This document shows positions 1 to 11,979 of a stretch of 64,000 bases of DNA, in pieces (position 1 is the stretch's first letter; the number at the start of each line of letters is the position of its first letter). The stretch spans positions 4,643,173-4,707,172 of the forward strand of contig OX453272.1 in assembly GCA_949710005.1 (NCBI GenBank), written 5' to 3'. The notes beneath the pieces were generated by a model that made no database searches, had not been told where the DNA came from, and saw only the letters and a program-made list of their open reading frames with translations. The stretch is from Ricordea florida (Eukaryota > Cnidaria > Anthozoa > Corallimorpharia > Ricordeidae). Both the position numbers and the translations under genes were made by a program.

Positions 1-199
1 CAAAGTTGAAACTAAGGAAGATAGAGGCAAAAATATTGTTATTACTACTGCTGAAACAAAAATCGAAATCTGTTATAAGTGACGGAAACTGTAAGTTACG
101 ACTCTTCTTTGTATTAAAAATATTTATTGTGGTGTTTTTAGTTGTTTGTAGTCAGTAAAAAATATGGGGGAAGTGCTTCACCAGTGCATATATGCATGT

Positions 200-302
200 A
201 AAGCATGCTGCATTATTAAAGCTAAAACACGCAGCATTATTTTTAATAATGCAGCTTGTTTTAGGTTTAATAATGCTGAGTGTTTTAATAATGCTGCGTG
301 TC
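200..302. repeat. Imperfect palindrome built from AATAATGC/GCATTATT
   Basis: The octamer GCATTATT and its complement AATAATGC alternate with short GCTAAAACACGCA-like spacers over about 100 bp. The left half (around 205-250) is close to the reverse complement of the right half (around 250-300), so a long hairpin can form. The resulting lack of stops in several frames explains the overlapping short reading frames here; none is likely to be a gene. Confidence 0.6.
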
Positions 303-811
303 GATTTAGCACGTGTAGGATTACCCCTGATAATTTCCCTGCTACCAAAAAAGACCGCACCCGTTTTTCTCAGACACTTAGTTTGCATTTATTTTCTCTC
401 GGCATTCGATGATATAATGCAGACAGAAAACAATGGGTTTGGACGACGATCAGTAATTATGTTAACCTAAAATTGTATTGTTTGACTTTGAAAACCAAAC
501 ACACCGTGATTCCCGTTGTAACTATTGTGACCATGAAATAGCTTTCCGAGCCCAGTTAGATACTGTTAGGAGATTTCAGATATTGGTCACTTTTGATCCT
601 CGTAATAACATTCGGAATTGCACTATTTGAATGCTGCTTATATGATAAATACGATGCATAATATGAGGCTTAAAAACGAAAAAGCTAACTTGTATTTAAG
701 AAATGAGAAATTCAGTGTGACAAAATTTTCCTTGGGTTAAAATTACTTACTAAGTCCTAACAGTATGTAGGATGCTTGTACCATGAACCTAGTTTAATGA
801 CCTTGCTCCCA

Positions 812-930
812 CGAGTCTCCTATAGCTCAGTGGTAGAGCGGCCAAACTGGCAATCGGAAGGTCGTAGGTTTGACTCCTATTGCGTGAACTCGGATTTGCA
901 TTTCCCGAGTTTGTCGGCAACAGAGCTGAA
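812..930 (+). repeat. tRNA-derived SINE-like sequence
   Basis: A tRNA-like head is visible: TAGCTCAGTGGTAGAGC matches box A and the D arm, and GTAGGTTTGACTCC matches box B and the T arm. The anticodon arm does not pair well, so a functional tRNA is unlikely. It is followed by ACTCGGATTT...CCCGAGTTTG, a small hairpin tail. A degenerate tRNA gene is the alternative. Confidence 0.5.
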
Positions 931-2287
931 AAATACATCTTTCACCCATTTTTTTCCTCGCCATCCTTATTATTTCACAGCGAAAAATTAGTTATCTTTC
1001 AAAGTGAAAGAAAAAAACGTTAAGACTTTATAAGTCTCAGATCAGTAGTTTTCTTCATCCCGCCAAAGAGGTCAGCCCATGTAAGACTGTATGCACTTTC
1101 TAAAAAAAAGATATGTTTACTCATGGCGGGTACCTTAACCAGTTAACTTCTCATACATAAAGCATTTACCTAATAAAAAGGCTTAGCACGATGACAGTTC
1201 CACTTTGTGACAAATAAAGCACAAACTTTGAGAATTTAATTAAACTTCGAAAGGCTCAATCAAAGCTTTTCTCAAAATGTACAGCTGTAATTTGCCATTA
1301 CTTTGCGACAAAAAACCCTTAAACTTATTTGAATGAGAACAATAAAAATGTAAATGATACACTCAAGGTTTCAAAATGCAACGTGTGTTAAAATGTAATT
1401 GTCATGTGCGAGAAGCAAGAACGTTCTCGCCGAGCTAATATCGATGCTGGCATCTGAGTAAACTACAACAAACAAAAGCAAACTTCAAATGTGACAATCC
1501 AAACATAATATTCTCTTAACTTACCAAGTTTAAAATTAAAACACAAGCTTAAACCATATGTTTATTTGCCGTATTAACAACGTACCTTTAATTAATCTAT
1601 GGCAATTTTGTTCGCAAATTTATTGCGATCTTTCTCTTTATTCCTCAAAGCAGCTTACTGTCTTCGGTCCAGCAAGAATGGGATTTTTTTCAGCGCAGTG
1701 TGCTTTTTACTTCAAGTGCAATCTTCACTCGTTTGTAAAAATTGTCTTTTAAATATTCATGTCAGTCGCAAATCAATTTTAAGTCGCAATATAAGAAAAA
1801 TAATTCTAACCACCAAAAACCTGTTGAAATAGAGAGTGAATTATCAAAATAACTACATTATCTATGCAGAAAGGATTAAGCATATTAATTTTCTGTGAAT
1901 TTAACTATGTACAATCCTCACGTTGATTCAGTTTTTATTACGTTTTTTCTTTTTAGTTCAGTTAATTGACGAATCCAATGTAATTGAGAGTAGCTTAAGC
2001 AGATTTCAAGACTTTTTGCCGAAATAAGCCCAAATGAAACATTGCACTGTATTTACCAAATTTGGTGATCAAATGTTTCACTGAACTGGTTTATTACCGG
2101 GAAACGCTTAAGAGAAAACATGACAGCTAAGACCAACATGTCTGCTAAAGGATATTAAAACTTTTTAAAATTATTGCTTCTATTTTAACTTGTGTCAAGC
2201 TGTACACACTTTGCTTTACCACGCGATACTTGCTACAGTAAAACGAAGTTCAGTTGTTTTGTTTCTACTTTTGTTTGGCGTGTATTT

Positions 2288-3358
2288 CTACATTTGATCT
2301 ATATCCAGTTTCGAAACGTGTTCTTCACCGCGGGAAAACACGTTAAACGCGACCGCAGTCTCACTGGGCGCGGGAAAAATTAGATTCCCAATCCGTGAAC
2401 GAACAATTACGTTCTTAAACCCTTTACGAAAATTCTCGTTCAGTGAGAGATACATGCACGGATTAAGGGAGCTGTTTAAGTGGGCCAAAAACATGCTAAT
2501 GAACCTAAAATTACAAGAAATCTGAACTTTATAGGAAAAAAGAATGAGCTGAATAAAGTAAAGAAGCCAGCACAGAATAAAAACTGCGACCACAACAAGC
2601 ACCATTCGAAGAACTTTCTTTCTTGTCGCATCTCTTCTCTTTTCACGCCCAGTTCGCACGTCTAAGTCGATACCAGGTCGTTTTCTTAGCTTTAAGGAGA
2701 CCAAAATGCCCGAGTAAAGTACGGCAATGGTCGATAAAGGAACAGCAAACAACCCAATAAGAGCGAATTCGTAATAAGCTTTCTCAGCTCCTTCGAAAAA
2801 AGTCTTGTCCAGAGAAAGTGAACAGCCTAGCTTTCCATTTTTGTTTTTCACTTCAAGTCCGTACAACATCGGTAAGCGAATAGCAACGGAAGAGATCCAA
2901 ATGGTGGCTATGATGACTCTGCAAACTTTCTTTGTGATGATTCTCTTCAGCGGCAAGACAACGGCAAAGAAGCGGTCAAAGCTTATCGCCACCACTGTAA
3001 AGATGGACGAACAGATTGCAGTTTGATGAATGAAGACTGCCAACTTGCAGAATATCAGTCCAAGAATTCCACCAATCCGCCAGTCAAACCCAGACAAGGA
3101 AACAGTTATTTCACGGGGCATGTACAATGTGATCATTAAGTCTGCCACGCACATGTTCACAATGAAAAAGTTGACCGTTTTTCGCATGTGCCTTTCTTTC
3201 CAAATCACGACTATTATGGCCGAATTACCGAGTAAGGAGACAACCATCAAAACGCAGTACGCCATTATTCTAGCCACTTTTACAACAGTAGGATCATCGA
3301 TAAAGCAGTCGTCACCTTTGCTCGCATTCGTCGTGGTAGCGTTTACTAATGCCAACAT
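2288..3358 (-). CDS. Class A (rhodopsin-like) GPCR, neuropeptide-receptor type, intronless
   Basis: The 356-residue reading frame has seven hydrophobic segments and class A landmarks: GNSAIIVV in TM1, the NMCVADL motif in TM2, a Trp in the first extracellular loop (DWRIGG), FCKLAVF in TM3 with the disulfide Cys, SFDRF in place of DRY, a partner Cys in ECL2 (LGCSL), CWLLY in TM6 (the usual CWxP proline is absent) and NPCMY in TM7. The short Asn-rich N-terminus (NATTT) can be glycosylated. The third intracellular loop is basic (KLRKRPG...REKRRDATRKK). It most resembles the peptide-receptor branch (NPY/galanin/tachykinin-like) that is expanded and often intronless in cnidarians. The ligand cannot be assigned. 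The start is the first ATG; sequence upstream is AT-rich. Confidence 0.85.
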   Translation of the reverse strand: MLALVNATTTNASKGDDCFIDDPTVVKVARIMAYCVLMVVSLLGNSAIIVVIWKERHMRKTVNFFIVNMCVADLMITLYMPREITVSLSGFDWRIGGILGLIFCKLAVFIHQTAICSSIFTVVAISFDRFFAVVLPLKRIITKKVCRVIIATIWISSVAIRLPMLYGLEVKNKNGKLGCSLSLDKTFFEGAEKAYYEFALIGLFAVPLSTIAVLYSGILVSLKLRKRPGIDLDVRTGREKRRDATRKKVLRMVLVVVAVFILCWLLYFIQLILFSYKVQISCNFRFISMFLAHLNSSLNPCMYLSLNENFRKGFKNVIVRSRIGNLIFPAPSETAVAFNVFSRGEEHVSKLDIDQM

Positions 3359-5204
3359 TTCTTCGTCAAATATATCAAGTTTCCTCTGGCCACAAGTTCA
3401 AAGCCGCAACTCCAAAACCACTTTTCTTAACAGAGCTGATGAGCCCTCTCACTGAATTCAGGTGCGTTGATCCAACATGCAAAGATTATTTCTAATTCAA
3501 TAAAATCTACTTTTTCTTTACTTAATATTTTGATAGATTAAACTTAGGATTCTTCTAAGTAATGCAAACACACCTGCGAAACAAAGGCAGGCTCATTTGC
3601 CAAAAAACTATTCTCTCTCTTTCTAAAGTTACCTATGCGTTCTGAATGAAAATACTCTCTCCTGCATTTATCTTAAGGTATCGTAGATAATTCAATAGTT
3701 TGCCTTGACTAATTTTCTAATAGAACTCGCGGTTTTGTTTTCTTTGTGACCAGAACCGCCGCATCCTATTGTCAACAAGCGGGGGCTAAATAAAGCAACA
3801 CTGTCGAAAAATTATCACCACATTGGGATACGTTTTGACATGAGGAATGGTGTCCTAAGACAATGCCAGCAAACAAGTTAATTCCCTTTTTGCTTATTAA
3901 CGGTCAAACGTTTATTTTCGAACGGTTTCTAGCCAATCTCAAGCGCGATCTCAGAATAGAATTCCCTGTCTGTGTAAACAAACTTTGAAAACGTCTTTTT
4001 TTGTGATAATAGGTCGCTAATTCCGAACCAATTGCTCGCCCAGTGCTCTTTTAATACAAAGTTCGGCGAACGATAATTTCAAACGCAATGATCTTCTTAT
4101 TCCCAGCGATACATTTAATTTATTTCAGGTTTATTAATTTCATTTGTTCTAAATTGCAATTAAGAAAGCATCGCTCCCTACTCAGATTAGTTTTTGCTTC
4201 CTATGAAATGTCTTGTAAATCTCGTACAAACACCGAGACGTTTTTCTTGCCGTGGTTAATTCGTCGACTTTTCATCAATTGATCTGCGATCATCGGAAAC
4301 CATCGGTAACAATTAAGAATTCTTGTTAATGCGAGTCGGGCCAATCGGAACCAGTTGATATCGTCGATCATTCTGGACTTTTCCAAGAGGCACAATAATC
4401 ATAAAAACTACTAGTAATCGCAGATTAGGAAATGCTTTCGAGCTTTTTTAGGTATACTGTCAAATGTGACATTATTTGCTAATAAATGAATGCTACAATA
4501 CTTATTGATACCGACAGTGTGAAGTTTTGATGAACATGTTTGACAGAAGATCCAAGAAAAAGGTGAAGGAAGCATGTAGGCTCTAACACGAGAGGGGCTG
4601 AAAGGGAAAGAGGAACAGGGGCCCTTCTGTCCTGTTCCTTTGGTCATCTTTTTCTGCGTATCTGAATTCTCTCTTTTCTCTTCCTGTTTGCAAGCACGTT
4701 GCGCGGGCTATATGTTAATAACCATGCAATATTAAATTTTTAACTGTGCCATAGAGTACCTTTGTATGACTTTTAATAGAGGTTGTACTGTAGTGTAACA
4801 AAGAACTGTGAAGAATCCAGTTTCTTGTATTTTCATGGAATGAATATGAAGTCCAACATTATCTTATAAAACTGTTTTTAAATGTTTATAGGAGATCAAT
4901 GTAAATTTTAAGTTTGAAAAACGTCACACAACAGTACGTCATATTTAAAACGGGTAACTGTAAATAAACGATAAGAGCGTTTGCAGATTCAAATGTGAGG
5001 AAACTGTAACAAAACTTTGTTAAATGTCCAGTTAAGTATTGGTTTCTTGGTGCAAGTTTCTGAATCACAACATTTTCAAAGTTTTAATAATATTTTGAAA
5101 ATGGTCTGGTACCATTACAAAGCAAGTCTGTGGAAACAGCTAGTGAACATGGTTACGAAGTTATCGTACTTTGGCCAAAATACTCGACGAGTGCGCCTAC
5201 TGAG
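3359..5204. other. Intergenic, no gene recognised
   Basis: This is the 5' side of the minus-strand receptor, so its 5' UTR and promoter should lie in the first few hundred bases. No TATA box in convincing context and no conserved exon were found. No transposon ends were recognised. Confidence 0.5.
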
Positions 5205-5455
5205 TTTATTCAGAGAGTTCATGCTCGATGGAATACGAGTACCATCATTCGATTCATTTTGTTGGAGACCACAATTGGTCATGCACAATGGCACGCGAGC
5301 ACACACTGACTCGCTTCATTCAGGTTGCTACCACAATGGGTAATATGCACAATGGAAAACGAGCACGATGACTCGGTTTATATTGTTGAAGACCACAAAG
5401 CGTCACGCACAATTGCATACAAGAACAACCACTTGATTCATTGAGTTGGAGACAA
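5205..5455. repeat. Degenerate tandem repeat, about 60 bp, 3-4 units
   Basis: Successive units begin GTTGGAGACCACAA, GTTGCTACCACAA, GTTGAAGACCACAA and GTTGGAGACAAT, each with a middle resembling ATGCACAATGG and an end resembling TGACTCG. Units are strongly diverged, so this is an old array. Confidence 0.5.
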
Positions 5456-5814
5456 TAAAAGGTTGGCTTGTATATCTCTTGCAAAACCACTTTAGAGTAA
5501 AGAGCGTCGTGTACTTAAATCCTTGTATACTGCAGGACTCCTACTACCGCTACTCCATATATACTGCGCGAGACTCGCGCGAGTTTCACACTTCACGATT
5601 GTCCGAAAAAAAAAACGCGTGTACTGCTTTTACACGATGGGGAGTTACACATCCAACACGTGATTCTCTTGCTCTGCTTATACTATTTGTTGGCCTCCGT
5701 TAGCGAACCTTTTATCTAGAATTCAGGTTGAAACAAGACTAGTAGTTAGCCAAAATATAGCAGGGTTCTCCACAAAATTTTAAATAGCAGGAGAGGAAAT
5801 GAAAGTAGATGACA

Positions 5815-6024
5815 ATGGGTACCACAGTACAGTACTGTTCAGTCGCTTCCTAAAGAATGGTTACACTTCATGAGTTGATCAACAGATGAAAAAGTTAGAA
5901 CCACACTGTATAGTAAAACAAACAGTACCACAGTACAGTACTGTTCAGTAACTTTACAAAGTATGGTCACACTGCATGAGTTGATCCACAGATGAGAAAG
6001 GTTAAAACCACACTGTATAGTTAT
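5815..6024. repeat. Two units of a ~106-bp satellite, inverted relative to the 39.8-40.5 kb array
   Basis: Two tandem units share CAGTACCACAGTACAGTACT, then GTCACACT..CATGAGTTGATC, then ACCACACTGTATAGT. They read as the reverse complement of the array at 39779-40525. The unit core is itself palindromic (AACAGTAC..GTACTGTT). It runs directly into the 33-bp repeat. Confidence 0.75.
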
Positions 6025-6222
6025 ACAAACATTACCTCAGTACAGAATTGCATAGTTACAAACATTACCTCAGTACAGAATTGCATAGTTACAAACATTA
6101 CCTCAGTACAGAATTGCATAGTTACAAACATTATCTCAGTACAGAATTGCATAGTTACAAACATTACCTCAGTACAGAATTGCATAGTTACAAACATTAC
6201 CTCAGTACAGAATTGCATAGTT
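6025..6222. repeat. 33-bp minisatellite, six units
   Basis: Six nearly identical head-to-tail 33-bp units begin ACAAACATTACCTCAG and end TTGCATAGTT; the fourth has one C-to-T change. The period is a multiple of three, so both strands stay open for about 70 codons. This is a repeat effect, not a gene. The unit is derived from the end of the adjoining 106-bp repeat (TACAAACA..CAGTACAG). Confidence 0.9.
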
Positions 6223-6599
6223 AATTGTATAGCTTTATTCACAAATAAAATTCATCCACTTCGTTCACATGATGCTTTCTTTGACGCTAAAACTTAGAAG
6301 GACAAAGTTGGAGAGATGGATACCTCCTTATTTTGTATACAAAACATTTTTCGGCTCATAGCAACAATGACACAAACTATTTACAAGGCGACAACTGCGG
6401 GCAATATGAATTTTAACTCTTTTCCATACGTTTATTGTACACGTATTGAAATCATGAAAAGTGATGAAAGCCATTGAAATGCAGAAAGTGACGTCATCTT
6501 GTCGCGTTGTTGTTTCCTTGACGACCAGACACTCGTCCCCAGACTGCTGCGTTAGTGCTGTTTCAGACTCAGAATTTGAAACTCGCGGCACGTATTAGC

Positions 6600-9500
6600 C
6601 TACATTGACCAATCCACAGCCTTCAAAAACTCTACAATCTTTTTCATAGTTGCCTCATCCGGAGACACTGTGTTTTCGCAGGCCGTTCGTGCTTTGTTTC
6701 CAAAATCTCTTGCCTGCATGGGAGCAACGTGGATCACGTCATACAATGCTTTTATGGTGATTATGCCAGAAGAGAAAAAGAAGCGACTTTGCGCGCATTT
6801 CAAAATCTTGCGAGCATTTCAAAACTCTACGAAACCGTTTAATACTTGACAGTTTGACAATGGCCACAAACAACAGGGACAAGTCAGAAGTCCAAATGTT
6901 GCAAGGATATCGAGTGAGATTTACGCGGGAATCGCGTTGCACGATTTTCACCAGTAACCTGTATACCTCCTGTACATGTTGGGGCGAGGCACGGACAAAG
7001 TATCTTTCCTTTGCATACCATTAATTAACAATTATTCGCCGAAGGCGAAGTGATTATCGCTGAACATTCACCGAGATGAAGTCGAGGTGAATGTTCCCCG
7101 ATAATCACTGAGCCTGAGGAGAATAATTGTTTTAGTATAAATACGCAGGTGATTATTTCAGAAAAAGAAAAGAAAAAGCATTGTACAACACGAAAAATGT
7201 TTATTTCATCAAAAGCGCGCGAACGACTGGCAGCCATTTTGTTCGTCGAGATGATTATCGATTGATAATCCGAGATAGCGAACCAATCAGAGCGCGCGAT
7301 TTTGTATAATCACCTGAGTATTTATACTAAGTAGACTTACCCTAAACTTTGGATATACAAATTATGGATCAAAACCTATGATTTATCAGTTAATTACTAA
7401 ATAATTACCTGTCGATTACTAATTGATGCCATTCATCATCGATTTACAACGTCTGGTTACGCTTACGTTTGTGTCGCAAGTGAGGAGCGGGCTTAAAGGT
7501 GAGTATATGTACCGCTATATTCAATACCTTGTTCAGGTCTCCCAGAATGAACTGTAGCATAGCAGTGGTAAAGTAGATCTTGCACATCACAGCTGGACTC
7601 TGTACTGATTGTTGCTCTCGCATTTCTAAAATGGCGTTTACCACTTGGATAGCTTCTGCTTCTTGCGCTTCATCTTCAATTATGAAAAAAGACAGAAAGG
7701 AAGACAGAAATGAGAGCGCACTGCAAATCAAACATTAACTGCAGGTAAAGCAGTTTCTTTTGCCATTACACAGTCAACTCAACGACAGCTTCAAAGCACA
7801 CTGCAGCTCAAAAATGAGTGACGAACGTACCGTCGATTATATAGTTTCTTTCAAAATTGCAATAGAAAACAGTTCATAATTAACGGTCGAAATTAATTTC
7901 ATGATTGTTTTGGTTCTCCGTTGCTGTGATCGCTAACTGGCTACACAAGGTCTGACTGGTCCATAAAAAAAACGCTGGCTCGTGTTTTCCCACATTTAGT
8001 ACTAACGACATGTATTGGCTTTGAGGTCTGATTGGTCCATAACAAAACGCTGGCTCGTGTTTTCCCACATTTAGTACTAACGACATGTATTGGCTTTGAG
8101 ATCTGATTGGTCCATAACAAAACGCGTGCTCGTGTTTTCCCACATTTAGTACTAACGACATGTATTGGCTTTGAGGTCTGATTGGTCCATAACAAAACGC
8201 TGGCTCGTGTTTTCCCACATTTAGTACTAACGACATGTATTGGCTTTGAGATCTGATTGGTCCATAACAAAACGCGTGCTCGTGTTTTCCCACATTTAGT
8301 ACTAACGACATGTATTGGCTTTGAGGTCTGATTGGTCCATAACAAAACGCCGGCTCGTGTTTTCCCACATTTAGTACTAACGACATGTATTGGCTTTGAG
8401 GTCTGATTGGTCCATAACAAAACGCGTGCTCGTGTTTTCCCACATTTAGTACTAACGACATGTATTGGCTTTGAGGTCTGATTGGTCCATAACAAAACGC
8501 GTGCTCGTGTTTTCCCACATTTAGTACTAACGACATGTATTGGCTTTGAGGTCTGATTGGTCCATAACAAAACGCGTGCTAGTGTTTTCCCACATTTAGT
8601 ACTAACGACATGTATTGGCTTTGAGATCTGATTGGTCCATAACAAAACGCGTGCTCGTGTTTTCCCACATTTAGTACTAACGACATGTATTGGCTTTGAG
8701 ATCTGATTGGTCCATAACAAAACGCGTGCTCGTGTTTTCCCACATTTAGTACTAACGACATGTATTGGCTTTGAGGTCTGATTGGTCCATAACAAAACGC
8801 TGGCTCGTGTTTTCCCACATTTAGTACTAACGACATGTATTGGCTTTGAGATCTGATTGGTCCATAACAAAACGCGTGCTCGTGTTTTCCCACATTTAGT
8901 ACTAACGACATGTATTGGCTTTGAGATCTGATTGGTCCATAACAAAACGCGTGCTCGTGTTTTCCCACATTTAGTACTAACGACATGTATTGGCTTTGAG
9001 GTCTGATTGGTCCATAACAAAACGCGTGCTCGTGTTTTCCCACATTTAGTACTAACGACATGTATTGGCTTTGAGGTCTGATTGGTCCATAACAAAACGC
9101 GTGCTCGTGTTTTCCCACATTTAGTACTAACGACATGTATTGGCTTTGAGGTCTGATTGGTCCATAACAAAACGCGTGCTCGTGTTTTCCCACATTTAGT
9201 ACTAACGACATGTATTGGCTTTGAGGTCTGATTGGTCCATAACAAAACGCGTGCTCGTGTTTTCCCACATTTAGTACTAACGACATGTATTGGCTTTGAG
9301 ATCTGATTGGTCCATAACAAAACGCGTGCTCGTGTTTTCCCACATTTAGTACTAACGACATGTATTGGCTTTGAGGTCTGATTGGTCCATAACAAAACGC
9401 GTGCTCGTGTTTTCCCACATTTAGTACTAACGACATGTATTGGCTTTGAGGTCTGATTGGTCCATAACAAAACGCGTGCTCGTGTTTTCCCACATTTAGT

Positions 9501-11830
9501 ACTAACGACATGTATTGGCTTTGAGGTCTGATTGGTCCATAACAAAACGCGTGCTCGTGTTTTCCCACATTTAGTACTAACGACATGTATTGGCTTTGAG
9601 ATCTGATTGGTCCATAACAAAACGCGTGCTCGTGTTTTCCCACATTTAGTACTAACGACATGTATTGGCTTTGAGATCTGATTGGTCCATAACAAAACGC
9701 GTGCTCGTGTTTTCCCACATTTAGTACTAACGACATGTATTGGCTTTGAGGTCTGATTGGTCCATAACAAAACGCTGGCTCGTGTTTTCCCACATTTAGT
9801 ACTAACGACATGTATTGGCTTTGAGATCTGATTGGTCCATAACAAAACGCGTGCTCGTGTTTTCCCACATTTAGTACTAACGACATGTATTGGCTTTGAG
9901 ATCTGATTGGTCCATAACAAAACGCGTGCTCGTGTTTTCCCACATTTAGTACTAACGACATGTATTGGCTTTGAGGTCTGATTGGTCCATAACAAAACGC
10001 GTGCTCGTGTTTTCCCACATTTAGTACTAACGACATGTATTGGCTTTGAGGTCTGATTGGTCCATAACAAAACGCGTGCTCGTGTTTTCCCACATTTAGT
10101 ACTAACGACATGTATTGGCTTTGAGGTCTGATTGGTCCATAACAAAACGCGTGCTCGTGTTTTCCCACATTTAGTACTAACGACATGTATTGGCTTTGAG
10201 GTCTGATTGGTCCATAACAAAACGCGTGCTCGTGTTTTCCCACATTTAGTACTAACGACATGTATTGGCTTTGAGATCTGATTGGTCCATAACAAAACGC
10301 GTGCTCGTGTTTTCCCACATTTAGTACTAACGACATGTATTGGCTTTGAGGTCTGATTGGTCCATAACAAAACGCTGGCTCGTGTTTTCCCACACTTGGT
10401 ACTGACAACATGTATTGGCTTTGAGGTCTGATTGGTCCATAACAAAACGCGTGCTCGTGTTTTCCCACATTTAGTACTAACGACATGTATTGGCTTTGAG
10501 GTCTGATTGGTCCATAACAAAACGCCGGCTCGTGTTTTCCCACATTTAGTACTAACGACATGTATTGGCTTTGAGGTCTGATTGGTCCATAACAAAACGC
10601 CGGCTCGTGTTTTCCCACATTTAGTACTAACGACATGTATTGGCTTTGAGGTCTGATTGGTCCATAACAAAACGCCGGCTCGTGCTTTCCCGCACTTGGT
10701 ACTGACAACATGTATTGGCTTTGAGGTCTGATTGGTTCAATGGGAAACGCTCGCACATGTTTTCCCGCCCTGGGTCAACACAATCTTAGGGTCATGTTAA
10801 CGGTAACTTTCAAATGGTTTTAGTGGAGACAAAATTTGTACTCTTTACCTAAAACATCAAAGTCTGTTGGCAATCCTGACTTAAAAGCTGGTCCTATCCC
10901 AGAAGGCTCTGCAGGTGTCTTTGTTCTTTGTCCGACCAGTTTGCCAAGGTGCTCATACCAGATATCAGTCACCTACAGAGAGTGTTTATTGGTTATATAA
11001 AAAAAATTAATGTGTAGTTTAATAAACAAGAAATGCGAGTTTATTGAACAGCTTCAAAAACGTTTTATTTAACAATTATTCGCTGAAGGCGAAGTGGTTA
11101 TCGCTGCATATTCACCGATAATCACTGAGCCTGAGGCGAATAATTGTTTTAATATAAATACACAGACAATTATTTCAGAGAAAGAAAAGAAAAAGCAATG
11201 TGCAGCATGAAAAATTTTATTTCGTCAAAAGCGCACGAACGACTGGCAGCCATTTGTTCGTCGAGGTGATTATCGGCTGATAATCCGAGATAGCGAACCA
11301 ATCAGAGTGCGCGATTTTGTATAATCACCCGAGTATTTATACTAAGTAGACTTATTCATTATAACCCTAAACGTTGGATTTTGGTGTATTTTGACCAGGA
11401 AAATTGAACGCAAATGTTGGCCGTATCTATAACATTATATAAAAAGACACTCTTTAAACATTTATTTCCTTTGTATTTCCCTTGTGAATTATCAATGAGT
11501 TTTACTATTGGTTACTCTGATCTCTAGGTCTCTTTACTCTTGAAGCAAAACAGTCTTAAAAGTCAGCTCATTTTTTCCGAAATTTGAGTGCAAGTACCAT
11601 ACAATGTATAAAGAAATAAACAGAAAATAAGAAAAAAAATTAATACCACAAATAATAGCTTTCAACAAAGATACAAGACTATCATGAAGTCCAGTGGGGA
11701 AGAACAAAGGAAACCAAAATAAAAGAAACCATAACTACTGTAGGCTGGTCCATCCCAAATTACCCACAATAATTAAAAAGCACAATTCAAATTTCTTTAA
11801 TTAAAAAAAGTGTACAATAAAGTAGTTTTT

Positions 11831-11870
<40 letters not shown>

Positions 11871-11945
11871 CGGGAGAAAAAACACACAAACAAACTACAG
11901 GTTTATCCCTACAAGCCTGTTTCGTGGTTGCCCACTCATCAGGGG

Positions 11946-11979
<34 letters not shown>

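Larger units (their letters stand above)
1..2287. other. Intergenic, AT-rich, no gene recognised
   Basis: No open frame here resembles a conserved protein and no spliced gene could be assembled. It holds an imperfect palindrome cluster near 200-300 and a tRNA-derived SINE-like stretch near 812-930. The rest is AT-rich sequence without recognisable structure. It lies downstream of the minus-strand receptor gene whose stop is at 2288-2290. Confidence 0.6.

Noticed and set aside
5992..6297. 101-codon repeat protein (VQNCIVTNITS units)
   Set aside because: The 33-bp minisatellite in frame on both strands; no start context, no conserved flank.
7444..7527. ZMYND12 ending in exon 7 read-through (…HLRHKRKRNQTL)
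   Set aside because: A GT donor after 7528 and an exon at 6600-6713 give a C-terminus that aligns with the human protein over its full length.
7941..10756. Two minus-strand open frames of 725 and 909 codons made of 25-residue repeats
   Set aside because: They are the 75-bp minisatellite read in different frames; the period is divisible by three, they overlap each other and sit inside a ZMYND12 intron.
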